Assembly (NCBI RefSeq): GCF_029784165.1
Contig: NC_073696.1
Location: 192,866,498-192,930,497 of the forward strand
Source: Wyeomyia smithii
Lineage: Eukaryota > Arthropoda > Insecta > Diptera > Culicidae
DNA: 64,000 nucleotides
Direction: 5' to 3'
Shown: positions 44,181 to 54,707 of the stretch, in pieces
How the letters are laid out: the number at the start of each line of letters is the position of its first letter
How positions within the stretch are numbered: the stretch's first letter is position 1
Program-made: the position numbers and the translations under genes
Notes under the pieces: model-generated
What the model was told of the DNA's origin: nothing
The model's input: the letters and a program-made list of their open reading frames with translations, nothing else
Databases searched by the model: none

Positions 44181-46496
44181 AAGCTAAGATTGCGTTTTCC
44201 TAGACATTGGCTCTTGTCTAGAAGCGTTTAAAAGCTACTCCGGAAGTCGCCCCTTTTGGTCTATCAGTGCGAGTCATTGTATTGTTTGTACGAAGTGTTC
44301 AAGTCCCGCGCTACTTAGTCGAGCTGAGCAGCCGCCACTGGTTCACACCTCACCACGCAGTATTCAGGTTGTGTTTTCACTGCTCAGTGGGAATCAAGGC
44401 GATATCTAAGTGGTAATCCAATCACTCTAAACTGGCTGATAAGCCCCACCATTTCGTCTCGGTTGCGGCACCCAACGCGTAGCGGTCGATGAGGGCGGTA
44501 TCGCACAACGGGTAAACCAAAGTAAATAATAGTCAAGCTGCTACAAATTTTCGATATATACATACTTTGGAATACCATAAAATAATGACGCAAAGGATAA
44601 CATTTATTGATTGTCGCATTGATAACATATATAATTCTGTTGGGTGTCAGTATTTAATTTTGAAACAAGAAAATTTTTTTGTATCCTGAAGGTGTTGATT
44701 GAGTACCATGGGTGAAATCGATCAATTTCAATAATATTTTCCGATTAATTCGCTTCATGTATATTTTTCCCGAAATAGTATATGTTCGAAACAAGTGCTG
44801 GTATATGCTCACTATGCCACTATGGCTATTGATGAAATTTCTATCGTTTACTTATGAAATAAATTCGAGAATTCGATAAGGTACTAAATAGGGGTGAAAT
44901 TGATCACCTTTTAAATTCCATACATTCTATTGGAAATGTACTATTATTCGATATATTCAAGATAAGTGATGACTTCTGAACTGAAAAATATCAATCACAG
45001 CTAGTTTGAAAACAAAAGCAACAATAATTCAGGGTAAACTCTATTCATTTTGATTCACTAGATAAAGTTTACTAAATTTGCTCTCATTTAATCATCGTTA
45101 GACCAATTCCAATTCGGTTTGTTGCAAAAGGTCAAAAACAAGCTCTGGAATTAAAATTTTTGTAATTTCCTGCAAAATTATCAGTATTACATTAAGGGTA
45201 TGAAATAATCAAGGGTTAAATTAATTGTGAGAGAGTTTTTCTGTGATGGTTACTGAATCCAGCATCAGTTTAAATAAAGCAGCATTTAAACTGTTTTGTT
45301 TCGAGCTTACAATTTGTTAAAATTTTGGACTGAAAAATTCCCTTGACAGCAGTAAAATTTGAAATTACGTAATCAATCTATCTCAAATTTAGGAAAATAA
45401 AGTTTTTTTCATATACTTTATCTTTTAACAACAGTAACATCAGTGAAGTTTAAATTTCAATTATTTCTAGCAATCTCTTGAAAACTAATTAATTTTATAA
45501 CTGCCACGCAACAGGAAACAACCTGAAGATTTTTTTCATGATCTGGTAAGACCAATTTGTTTGTTTTTATCTCAACCATGCCATGGAGTTCTTAATTTGG
45601 CCGTGTTACGTGTATGAAGATAAAAAACTGAAAGGAATAAAAATTTTTTTGAAAATAATATATCAATCTAACAAATCTTTTAAAACATTTTCAAATATCA
45701 ATCGAAGCTTGAGTGAATAAATAATTTGGATAAAATTGGAACATATATAAAAAACTGGAAAATTTTGGGATTAAACTGTTTGACTGGATCATTTGAAAAC
45801 GACCAGAAGAATCCACTTTGAACTGAAACATTGGCAACTTTTATTTTAGGACACGTTACCATTACGTAGTGTTGTAAGATCAATATCTTTCGATTTGTAT
45901 TTTTATCACGAATTTTCAGGTGATCAATTTCACTCCATATCACGGTATGTGAGATTTTTTATGCTAGATTATGGTATTAATTCCAGCTATGTGTATGATT
46001 TACTACAATGGCAATGCTTTATTTTATGGCTATGAAACTATTTGATTTGTTTTCTTAAACTTAATTCAAACCGTTCGGCGATTTTCATCTACAGGAATAG
46101 AAATATTTTTTTTCTACGACAATCGCATACTGTATAAGACTGTGTAGTCTCGTTGTAATAGTTGAGTTGTTTACTTCAAAGATGTCTTCATCTATCAATA
46201 ATTGTTATTGTTGCTTCATGTTCAAGTTTTAACACACAGAAATTAGAACCGTTTCCGATTGAATGTTTGCGAAAAAACATTCTGTTACTGTTTCGGTATG
46301 AATCAATCCAATATTTTTTCATTGCCTCAAAAGCAGTTTTACCCCTATGATGTTACACAGCTATGTAAACACTCAACACATGGGCATAAGGGCATAAGCT
46401 CTGAAATAGATTTCGGGCATAAGCACTAAGATACATTTCGGATACTGTAGTAGTAAATCGCAGTTGTAAAGCTGTGAGCAGTGCAATCAACAATAA
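44181..46496. other. Non-coding AT-rich stretch, no gene seen
   Basis: Sequence such as gaaattgatcacctttt and gatcaatttca(c/a)tcc recurs loosely (44719, 44893, 45923). Similar words occur at 2560-2830, so an old interspersed repeat may be present at both places. No coding evidence. Confidence 0.45.
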
Positions 46497-46524
46497 TTCT
46501 AGATAAACATTTCAAAAGGTCGTA

Positions 46525-47544
46525 CCGTAAAACGGGGTAACAATGATCATTTTTTTCACTTTTTCGTGAGTCTTTATATATATTTCAACAACTGAAATTA
46601 CAGGTTTCATATTTTTAAAACCAGTACTGGCATCCTTAGAACTTGAGAAGTGAGTTTTCAAAGCCCTTCGAAAATCCTGATCATTAAAAACATTTATTTT
46701 TCGTCGTTGTTTCAAATTTTCTTATTTGGGGTAACTTTGATCAGTTTCAATTTTAAATAGTTTTGAAACCTTTTTGAACTAGAAATGTTAGATAATGCTT
46801 TGATAACATGTTTAGAGACGCTTCCCGTTCTCCTTGACTGCTTTTACTGCGGAGGATAGTCCTGTCCTTGCATTTAGCCGCGGTATGTACTGCGAGGCAT
46901 TTTTATGCCATATGTAATTTTACCTTTCGATGATGAAAAACGTAAACGTTGGTCGCGAAAGTTGCTAGAAGTATTTTGTAAGTCAACAATCGTTGTAAAA
47001 TTTTTGTGTTCAGAAAACGTATGTTGATCTTATATGCAAGGCCTTTTCAACAACGGAAGTATCAATAGGCCAGCTCTAGTCTCTTACGTTCTATGCTCTA
47101 GCCAAGACAACATCCTGGCGTAGGACAGGATGTTGTCTTGGCTAGAGCATAAAACTGGACTTTCTTAACAAATATAAACTAATTAACATTGAATGTAATA
47201 AATTTAACTAAATTTTTTTCGGGTTGATTGATAAAATTTGATAACGAATTCGGAAAACATGTCAATGAATACGAAATGTTAAATATTCGACTAGTATAAA
47301 GTGCTTTTCTGGCACTTACTGAGAGTAAGAAATACAACGAACGAATTAATTTTAAAGTTTGGTCATCAAAACAATAAAAAATTTCAACCAATACAATATT
47401 GTTCAGACCTCGAATGACACAAGACTAAGATGTTATACTCAATTTTAGCAAAAGTTATCACGGAGCAGTTTTATTTCAACTATTCATGAGAAGGGTAAAA
47501 CTGATCAATGTTACCCCGCTGATCAATGATACCCCGTTTTACGG
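46525..47544. mobile_element. TA-inserting 1.0-kb element nested in MITE copy A
   Basis: Inverted ends CCGTAAAACGGGGTAACAAT and (right, complemented) CCGTAAAACGGGGTATCATT are flanked by TA at 46523-46524 and 47545-47546. MITE copy B supplies the uninserted site (ggtcctatctg). There is no transposase frame, so the element is non-autonomous. It contains a perfect 25-bp hairpin. Confidence 0.85.
47093..47150. repeat. Perfect 25-bp hairpin with 8-nt loop
   Basis: Bases 47093-47117 (atgctctagccaagacaaca and on to catcctg) are exactly complementary to 47126-47150, separated by gcgtagga. It sits inside the TA element and does not extend into the flanks. Confidence 0.9.
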
Positions 47545-47856
47545 TATCTGTTTTTCTCGTTTTTCCAGAGCGTCGTTTCATTTCGGTAATGATTCACCTT
47601 TAGTAATTCTTCCAAGCGTGGTTTACGTTCAGAAAGCTAGAGTGATCCCTCCGCTATCAACTTGTGTAGCTAACTTGTCATAAAAGGTGTTTAAAAAAGT
47701 TCGATCGATCGATCGATCGATCAAAGCAGATAGGACCTTTCGAAATGTTTCTCTAGTAAATATGAGTATTTTTGGCGATTTAGTATATTTAATTTAGATT
47801 AATATTTGTTATTTTTCAAATATTCCATTCTGTAGTTTTTTTGTGGATTCCTAATC

Positions 47857-47957
47857 CTCCCAGCTGATCTCGAGATTCGATGCTGGTCTATAACAAGCCA
47901 GCAATCGGATATTGTCGAGTTCCGATACGAAATGTAGCACCAAGGCTTTGCTTTTAG
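47857..47957 (+). mobile_element. tRNA-derived SINE remnant, internally deleted
   Basis: It matches both ends of the SINE at 24547-24755: cccagctgatctcgag...gatgctggtcta at the head and tcgagttccgatacgaaatg...aaggctttgctttt at the tail. About 110 bases of the middle are missing, including the box-B region. Confidence 0.75.
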
Positions 47958-48108
47958 GGTTAAGCATACCAACTCCCAAATAAAAAAATCTGGATCACTT
48001 TTATTGAACTCGTCTTAATTGGATAGTTATCTATTATCTATTATCTATTTATATAAAAGACAATCTATCTATCTATCTATCTATCTATTTATATAAAAGA
48101 CAAGTTTT

Positions 48109-48131
48109 GTATGTATGTATGTATGTATGTT
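48109..48131. repeat. (GTAT)n microsatellite in Helitron 2
   Basis: Five GTAT units follow the 5' terminus, as in Helitron 1. A shorter run at 49174-49190 follows the internal start-like block. Confidence 0.9.
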
Positions 48132-48740
48132 CCAGCATAACTCTTGAATGCCTGAACCAGTTTCTACCAAACTTGGCACACGAATTCTTTGTATAAAGGA
48201 AGTGGTCATAGAAATATTGGATAGGGGGAGGGGTCACCCTTAAAGCAGGAGGGGGACAAAAGTAATAAATTTTCATATATGATGGAAACCTTTCAATAAA
48301 ATTTGATGATTTTCGGGTTCTTGGTCATATTTGGAGGCCGGAAGTTAATGTACAGAGACTGAAACATAATGTTCGATGCCATTTTCAATCCAAGATGGCG
48401 ACTTCCGGCTTCTGGGAAGCCATTTAGAACTGTGGAAAACGCTCACAAACCCCCAATGTTGTTATTTTCGGAGCAAAAATGACTCTTAAGAACCGGTTAT
48501 CGGTATCTGACGATACTTTGAAACTTGCGAAAATTAATAACTGAATTATATACTTGGCAATATGGGTAATTTCGGAATTGGAATGACGAAAATCGATCAT
48601 ATATTTCCAAATATTGGCCTTTCTTGAAACGTAGTGAAGTCTGTTGGTAGCCGAAAATCGGCTTTTGTGCAAATGTTTCCAGAGAAGTGTTTCAAAACAT
48701 CCAACCTGCTTTGATCCGTTTTAGGAACGATTTCTTGACA

Positions 48741-48999
48741 TATCTAGATGAACATTTCAAAAGGTCCTATCTGCTTTCATCGTTTTTCCGGAGCGTCTTA
48801 TTATTTTGGTAATGGTTTAGCTTTAGTAACTTTCGCAACCGTGGTTTTCGTTCAAAAGGCTAGAGTGATTTCTCCACTATCAACTCGTGCACAAGACGTG
48901 GCAGAAGAGGTGTTTAATAAATTGTGGTGATTGAATGAAAGTGATCGATCAAAAAATCGATCAAAGCAGATAGGACCTTTTGAAAAGTTTCTCTAGATA
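48741..48999. mobile_element. MITE copy B, uninterrupted
   Basis: Inverted ends atatctagatgaacatttca and (right, complemented) atatctagagaaacttttca, followed by ggtcctatctgctt on the left and the complement of gcagatagg on the right, give a ~259-bp element. It lies inside the Helitron-like element and serves as the empty-site reference for copy A. Confidence 0.85.
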
Positions 49000-50689
49000 T
49001 TTCTTGCATAATTTGATAACGAAGAGTCCAGTCTAGCGTTTTGGATAAAAAATATGTTTGGAAAAGTTGCAGAAGCTCAACTATTACTGAATAAAAATTT
49101 GGTTAAGAGCATCGATCAAACAAAATAAGAGCTTCCAAAATCCAGCTATTTATTTAAAAAAAACAGTTTTTCATGTATGTATGTATGTTCCAGCATAACT
49201 CTCAAATGACTATACCGATTTCAACCAAACTTGGCATACGTGTTCTTTTTACAGAGGAAGTGATCATAGAAATATTGGGAAGAGGAAGGAGCAACCCCCA
49301 AAGGAGGAGGGGATCTTAACGAATCAGAAAATCAAGTTTTTTCATGCATTATGGGAACTTTCTGAATGAAACCGTTAGTTTTTAGGCCTTTGGTCATGTC
49401 TGGAGGCCGGGAATTAATTTCCAGAGAACGGAACATGATTTTGAAAAGAAATAGGGGCAGCTATCAAAGAGGGAAGGGGTCTTAATTTATAAGAAAGTCA
49501 GGTCTTTTAATGCATTATGGGACCTTTTTGGCAGAGTACGATAACTTTCATGCCCTCGGTCGGTCATGGCCAGAAGTTGATTTCTAGGGACCGGAATATG
49601 ATGTCCGATGTTTTTCTAAAACAAAGATGGCGACTTTTGGTTTCTGGGAAACCGTATACAACTGTAAAAAACGTTTACAAACCTCCAAACATTGGTATTT
49701 CCGGAACCAGGATGACCTTTAGAAACCAGAAATGAAAGTCCTACGACATTTTTTAAATTCAATCACCATGACTTCCGGTTTCAGAATTTTGTGAAAAACG
49801 AATATATGCTCTGCAATATGTATATTTTCGATATCAAGATGTCGTCCAGAATCCGAATATTCATGTCCGGCGCACATTATTAAATCGTACATGACGGATT
49901 ACATTTTCTGGAAAGGTTACTAGAATATAGATTAAGGCGAGTACGTAACATTGAAACGTTGTTTTGAAATCAATTTCGCGATTTCTGCCTTCTGTCAAGC
50001 TGTGTAAAACTGGGTAAAATGGTTAAAAAATGTCAATATTTCTAGATAAAGAACTATGTTCAGAAAATGACGACACCCGTTGTCAAAGCTATTTTCAAAT
50101 TCAAGAAGAAAAATATTCAAATACTCCCTGATATTAGGTTCTTAGGTCGGAGCTGACTCCCCAAGACCGAAAATTGGTGTCCGAACGTTTGGTATAGTGA
50201 GGGTTGTTTTTCTGCATTGGAAGTTATTCAAAACTTAACGAAATTTGGAGATAGTCCCCGTATCTCCAAATTGTTAATTAATTCATGAAGACTGATGTTC
50301 AACTATAAGGATGATATTGATATTGTTTACACAAAACAGTAAAACGAGAAGATATAGCAAGCAATAATTTTAACTGTCAGAGGTGAGCTTAGGCTATTGA
50401 TTAGGTATTTTCAGTCTAATTTGAGTTTATTGTAAGTTAATCGATACCGTCGAAGATGCTGATGAGGCAATCCATTTTCCAACGGAATTTTTGAACTAAC
50501 TCGACCCAGCTGGAATGCCTCCGCATCGATTGTTAACCAACGAAAAAGGTGGTATATAAGCAAGTTTATAACTAAAATAGAAATATTATTTGAAATGATG
50601 GGTTAGAAAAAATATATGGAAATATAGAAAATTATAGAAGAGCTGAAATTTTTACACGAGCAAGGCCGGGTACATTCAGCTAGTAGTTA

Positions 50690-52950
50690 ATAAAACCCGG
50701 ACTTATGTCAAACATTTCATATTTTCTTCAAAGCTTGATGAAAAAAAAAAATTAAAAAAAATGAACACGATTCTAGATTACAATAGACTTTTTATCTGCT
50801 TGCTAGAAAGTATACTTTTCTTGAGATGTACTTTTCTTTAATAAATTCGCGTGTGTTTTCAAAAACTTATAAAACTCTGAGTTGATAGTTAATTCTAGCA
50901 TGTTTTCCGGACAGTGTGGAAAATGCGGACAGATTCAATCCGGACATCACTCCTGAAAAATCCGTTCGGTTGGTATGCTTATATATACTAATAGTTGGCT
51001 GGGTCAATGTTCTGTGTCAATAAACAGCAACGACAAATTCCGACAGCGGCAACTTAGTAACAAGTTGGTAGGTTGTTCGTCCAAATTGTTTTGAAATTTT
51101 TGCACAACAATAACAGGTCTAGTGATACCCATCCTTGGATCGAGCACTTAGTAAAAGTATCAGTACATCTTTTTAGAGAAAGGTAACTGTCCACTCCCCA
51201 CTTGCCGATGTTCCACTGTGCACGGCAAAGACAGAAGCGAAAGCAGAAAATGCAAATATTTAGGTTTGAAACAATCATCCCTGATTAAGTTGTAGACATC
51301 CTGGGAACATGGTGGCATTACCTACTGAGCGAAACACTGAATTCCAACCAGTTATCCGGTGTTGACCGCAACTGGTTCATGATACTTGGCATCGCCGAAC
51401 GTAGGAACTCTGTGATAACGATGTGATGTGGATGATAAAGTGTAATTCCAGTTGGGGTAATATTAGAGGAAAGCGAATTGTGGCTGGTTGCAAAACAGTA
51501 ATAGGCGGCTCGAGATCAGTCACCACTCAACATATGGCAAGTTTGTATCTGTTGGATGCTGTGAATTCACTTGGTTAACAACTATGTTTTTCAGAATCCA
51601 CAAGGGCATTTTTGATTCGACAGATGAATTAAATTGCAGCTTCTTTAATAGCGCTGGTTGACCATTTTCAGTTGCATATTTAATTCGATGCTTCCAGTTG
51701 CCGGCTGTATCACTAGCTGTAATGTTATTCATTGGGTAGTATCTTATCCGCCATTAGGTATCACTAAATTTACATTCTGCCACTTATGTTGATCGACTGC
51801 GCGGTTTGCTCCACCAGTGTACGTTTTTCCTTAGGTATTTTACTACGATGAAACCAAGCGCATTCGGAAAGTTGTGCACTGAACTTTTGCGAACATCACA
51901 TGCAGTTTAGTTGCACGATTTCTGTCGTCGGTTCAGATGTCGTGATTAGCATGTGACGTCTATGATTAAGTAATGATCACAGTTTGTGCTCGTTCTCAAT
52001 CCTGCTTCTCAATACCATCCTGCATGCAGCTTCTTACTGTTTTTCTCACCCGCCCTACTGTTGATTCGCCCCACCGCGACAGCACTAATTTTGTAGATAT
52101 AATTAAATTTGATCATGTGCGCCGACACCGCCGATTTGATCGTGCTATGATTAGTTACGATGTTATGCCAAATTTGAAAACCCTAAATCACGCGACGCTT
52201 CCGAACGAGTTGAAAACAGATTTTTCGACGCTTGTTTGTAAACCGAGAAACGATCGGTTGAATCATGACCTAACCTAACTTCGTCCCGAAAGGGATATGT
52301 AGCCGGGTATATTCAGTTGTGTTGAGAATTAACGTTTAAATTTGTGCAAATATTGTCGTGAGCTGCTAGTCATTTAATAAATCGTAACTATGCTACCAAA
52401 CAAGGTTTCATTTTTAAAAATTGGTGATTTTGCTCCTGAAGAATTTTGAAAAGCTAAAAGAATAACTCAGTATGAAACATGTTATGAAAATCTAATTATA
52501 AGAATGATATGCGTACTGAACCCTGCCCCATGAAAATGTTATGCCAAATTTTAGATCTTAATTAGAGGTTTCAATTGAAAATATGAGGTCGTCCGAAAAA
52601 GAGCGATTGGTTATAGTTTTTACAAAGCTGAGAATTAATCGAATTAACAGAACAACCTGGATGTTCGGCTGCACACCCCCCTGGGCAATGCCCAGCCAAC
52701 AATTTGGTCCGTATATTTCAGTTGTTGTTGAGATATAAGCACCCTTGTACAATCTGATAAAGTTGTATATAACGTTCTATATGAGCTTATAAGTACCAAA
52801 GTGGAGGCAATATACGTACCAAAATAGTTCGCGCAGTTAAAGATATAGGACTTTTTATTCCATTTTTTACAATTCTATAACAATAACCTTTCATCATTCT
52901 GTGCCGAACACGCATCAGTATAGGACGTGTTTGGTGATCGCTCCGATAGA
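50690..52950. other. Non-coding stretch with a possible LTR scar
   Basis: A TATATATA word (50981) and an AATAAA (51020) lie ahead of cagcaacgacaaattccgac, which resembles an LTR-retrotransposon end. No second LTR or gag-pol coding was found. Short ORFs at 51520-51732 (minus) and 51973-52278 (plus) have no recognisable motifs. No host gene seen. Confidence 0.35.
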
Positions 52951-53340
52951 ATATAAAACAAAAGACGCGCGAGCAAGTGTTGGCATTGTTTGCCTGGTCG
53001 AGTGAAGGTTCAAGGTTGCCCGCCTTTGTGCAACTGTTTCGCATCGTGGCTGTTTGCTGGTGCGTAAGCCGATTTGGCTGCTAAGTGATTTGTGCTACAG
53101 CAGTGGACGAAAATCTCAACACAAAGGAGGAAAAAGAAGAAGCCAACAGTTGACAGCGAGTTGTGTCGCTGTGCTGAGTGATCACACACCCGGCTCGCTG
53201 CTGGTGGCTGTTTGAAGCTGCTGTATTGATGCTGCTGGCTGTAACGGCTGCAGCTTCGACCGTTCGGACAACCAACCCTGCTGAAAGGAGAAGTAAAGAG
53301 GTACGTGTTCTGTCGGCGCTAGTGCGCTAGATTTAGCGCG

Positions 53341-54707
53341 ATGGATGTAGATCCCTCGCCTCCCGTGCCACCATCCCCGAACCCCTCCGACCCTGTCCCT
53401 TCTGCCAACCCTTCCTCTGTTAATTCTCCAGTCCCCCCTCGCCCCAGGCTTTACCCGGACGGATCTCAGGGCAGCTTTACTGTTTTCTTTCGGCCAAAAG
53501 CAGGACCGAAATCGAAACCGTTAAACATCCTGCAGATTTCGAAAGACCTGACGGAGGGGTACAAGGCCGTGACCGAAATCTCCAAGGTCAGACCCGTGGT
53601 CGTGGTCAGCGACCTGGAACAGGCCAACGCTATTGCTCGCTCCGAGCTTTTCAGACGCGAGTATCGCGTTTATATACCCGCACGAGACATGGAGATCGAC
53701 GGTGTCATAACCGATTCGAGTCTGTCGGTCGAGTGTATCTTGGCAAGCGGTTTTGGCTGCTTCAAAAATGCTTTGTGTCACGACGTAAAAGTAAAGATCA
53801 TAGATTGCAAGCAATTGCGGTCTGTGTCTCTTGTCAACGGCACAAAAGTGTACACTCCGTCAGACTCGTTTCGTGTTACGTTTGCCGGATCTGCTCTCCC
53901 TAGCCACGTCTCGATCGATCGGGTTCGTCTGCCTGTGCGATTGTATGTACCCCGTGTTATGAATTGCACCAATTGCAAGCAGCTAGGCCACACAGCCGCC
54001 TACTGCTGCAATAAGGCACGATGTAGCAAGTGTGGAGGAACTCATGCGGACAATTCTTGCAGTGTAAATGCTGAAAAATGTATTCACTGCGGGGAAAATC
54101 AGCATGAGCTCTCCACATGCCCGGTGTACATGCAGCGCAGAGATAAAATCAAGCGGTCACTTAGGGAGCGTTCAAAGCGTTTTTATGCTGAGATGCTGAA
54201 GAAGACCGTGACCACTTCTACCATAACATCGAACCCCTTTGATCTGTTGTCCTCTGATGAAACCGATTCTGACGATTCACCAGCGGGAACATCTTATGCC
54301 AATCTTGGGGCGTCTAGAAAGAGGAAAAATATTTCCTCTCCTAAACTTCCCCGAAAAGGTCCTAAGATTTCCCAAAGTGAAATGAAAGTTACAAACAAAC
54401 CAAACAGTGCTGCGGAAAACCGAAGCAAACTCCTCCTGGGCTTGCAAATTTAAAGTCCCAGAAGGAGTTCCCAGCACTGCCAGGAACATCTAAAACCCCA
54501 GTTGTTCCTTTTGCACTCCCAGTTGATGAAACAAACTCTGGATTAGTGAAATTTTCTGACATTGTGGACTGGATTTATGAAACTTTCAATGTACCCGATC
54601 CAATTAAAATTTTTCTTACAGCATTCCTTCCAACAGTTAGATCATTTTGGAAGCAGTTGACTGCCCAATGGCCCCTCCTTGCAGCGATTGTATCCTTCGA
54701 TGCCTAG
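53341..54707 (+). pseudogene. I-type LINE ORF1 (gag-like nucleic-acid-binding protein), one frameshift
   Basis: The ATG at 53341 opens 370 codons. A proline-rich N-terminus (about 1-45) is followed by a globular RNA-binding region, then three zinc knuckles (about 209-262): CTNCKQLGHTAAYC, CSKCGGTHADNSC and CIHCGENQHELSTC. A basic stretch DKIKRSLRERSKRF follows. The frame stops at 54451-54453, but another frame continues from about 54425 with ALPGTSKTPVVPFALPVDE and ends at TAG 54705-54707. One indel near 54425 therefore removed the last ~93 residues. It would coat element RNA. Confidence 0.9.

Larger units (their letters stand above)
46497..47757. mobile_element. MITE copy A, interrupted by a 1-kb TA element
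   Basis: The outer ends, ctagataaacatttcaaaag at 46500 and the complement of the end near 47757, match those of the 259-bp MITE at 48741-48999. The interior, past an inserted element, has gcgtcgtttcatttcggtaatg and related words shared with that copy. A (GATC)n run at 47701-47721 precedes the right end. Confidence 0.8.
48044..50683 (+). mobile_element. Non-autonomous Helitron-like element 2 (possibly two joined copies)
   Basis: A TCTATTTATATAAAAGACAA start occurs twice (48044 and 48084), each preceded by A. The 3' end, GGCCGGGTACATTCAGCTAG, ends at 50683 followed by T. A third start-like block with the same (TATG)n and ttccagcataactct words lies near 49150, suggesting tandem copies. The interior shares gacttccggtttctgg-type words with Helitron 1. 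A MITE at 48741-48999 interrupts it. No Rep/helicase was found. Confidence 0.7.

Noticed and set aside
47701..47721. (GATC)n run as a regulatory cluster
   Set aside because: It is a simple tandem expansion at the end of a MITE, and copy B has only a degenerate version.
50970..51060. A complete LTR retrotransposon
   Set aside because: TATA-like and AATAAA words exist, but there is no second LTR, primer-binding site with clear match, or gag-pol coding.
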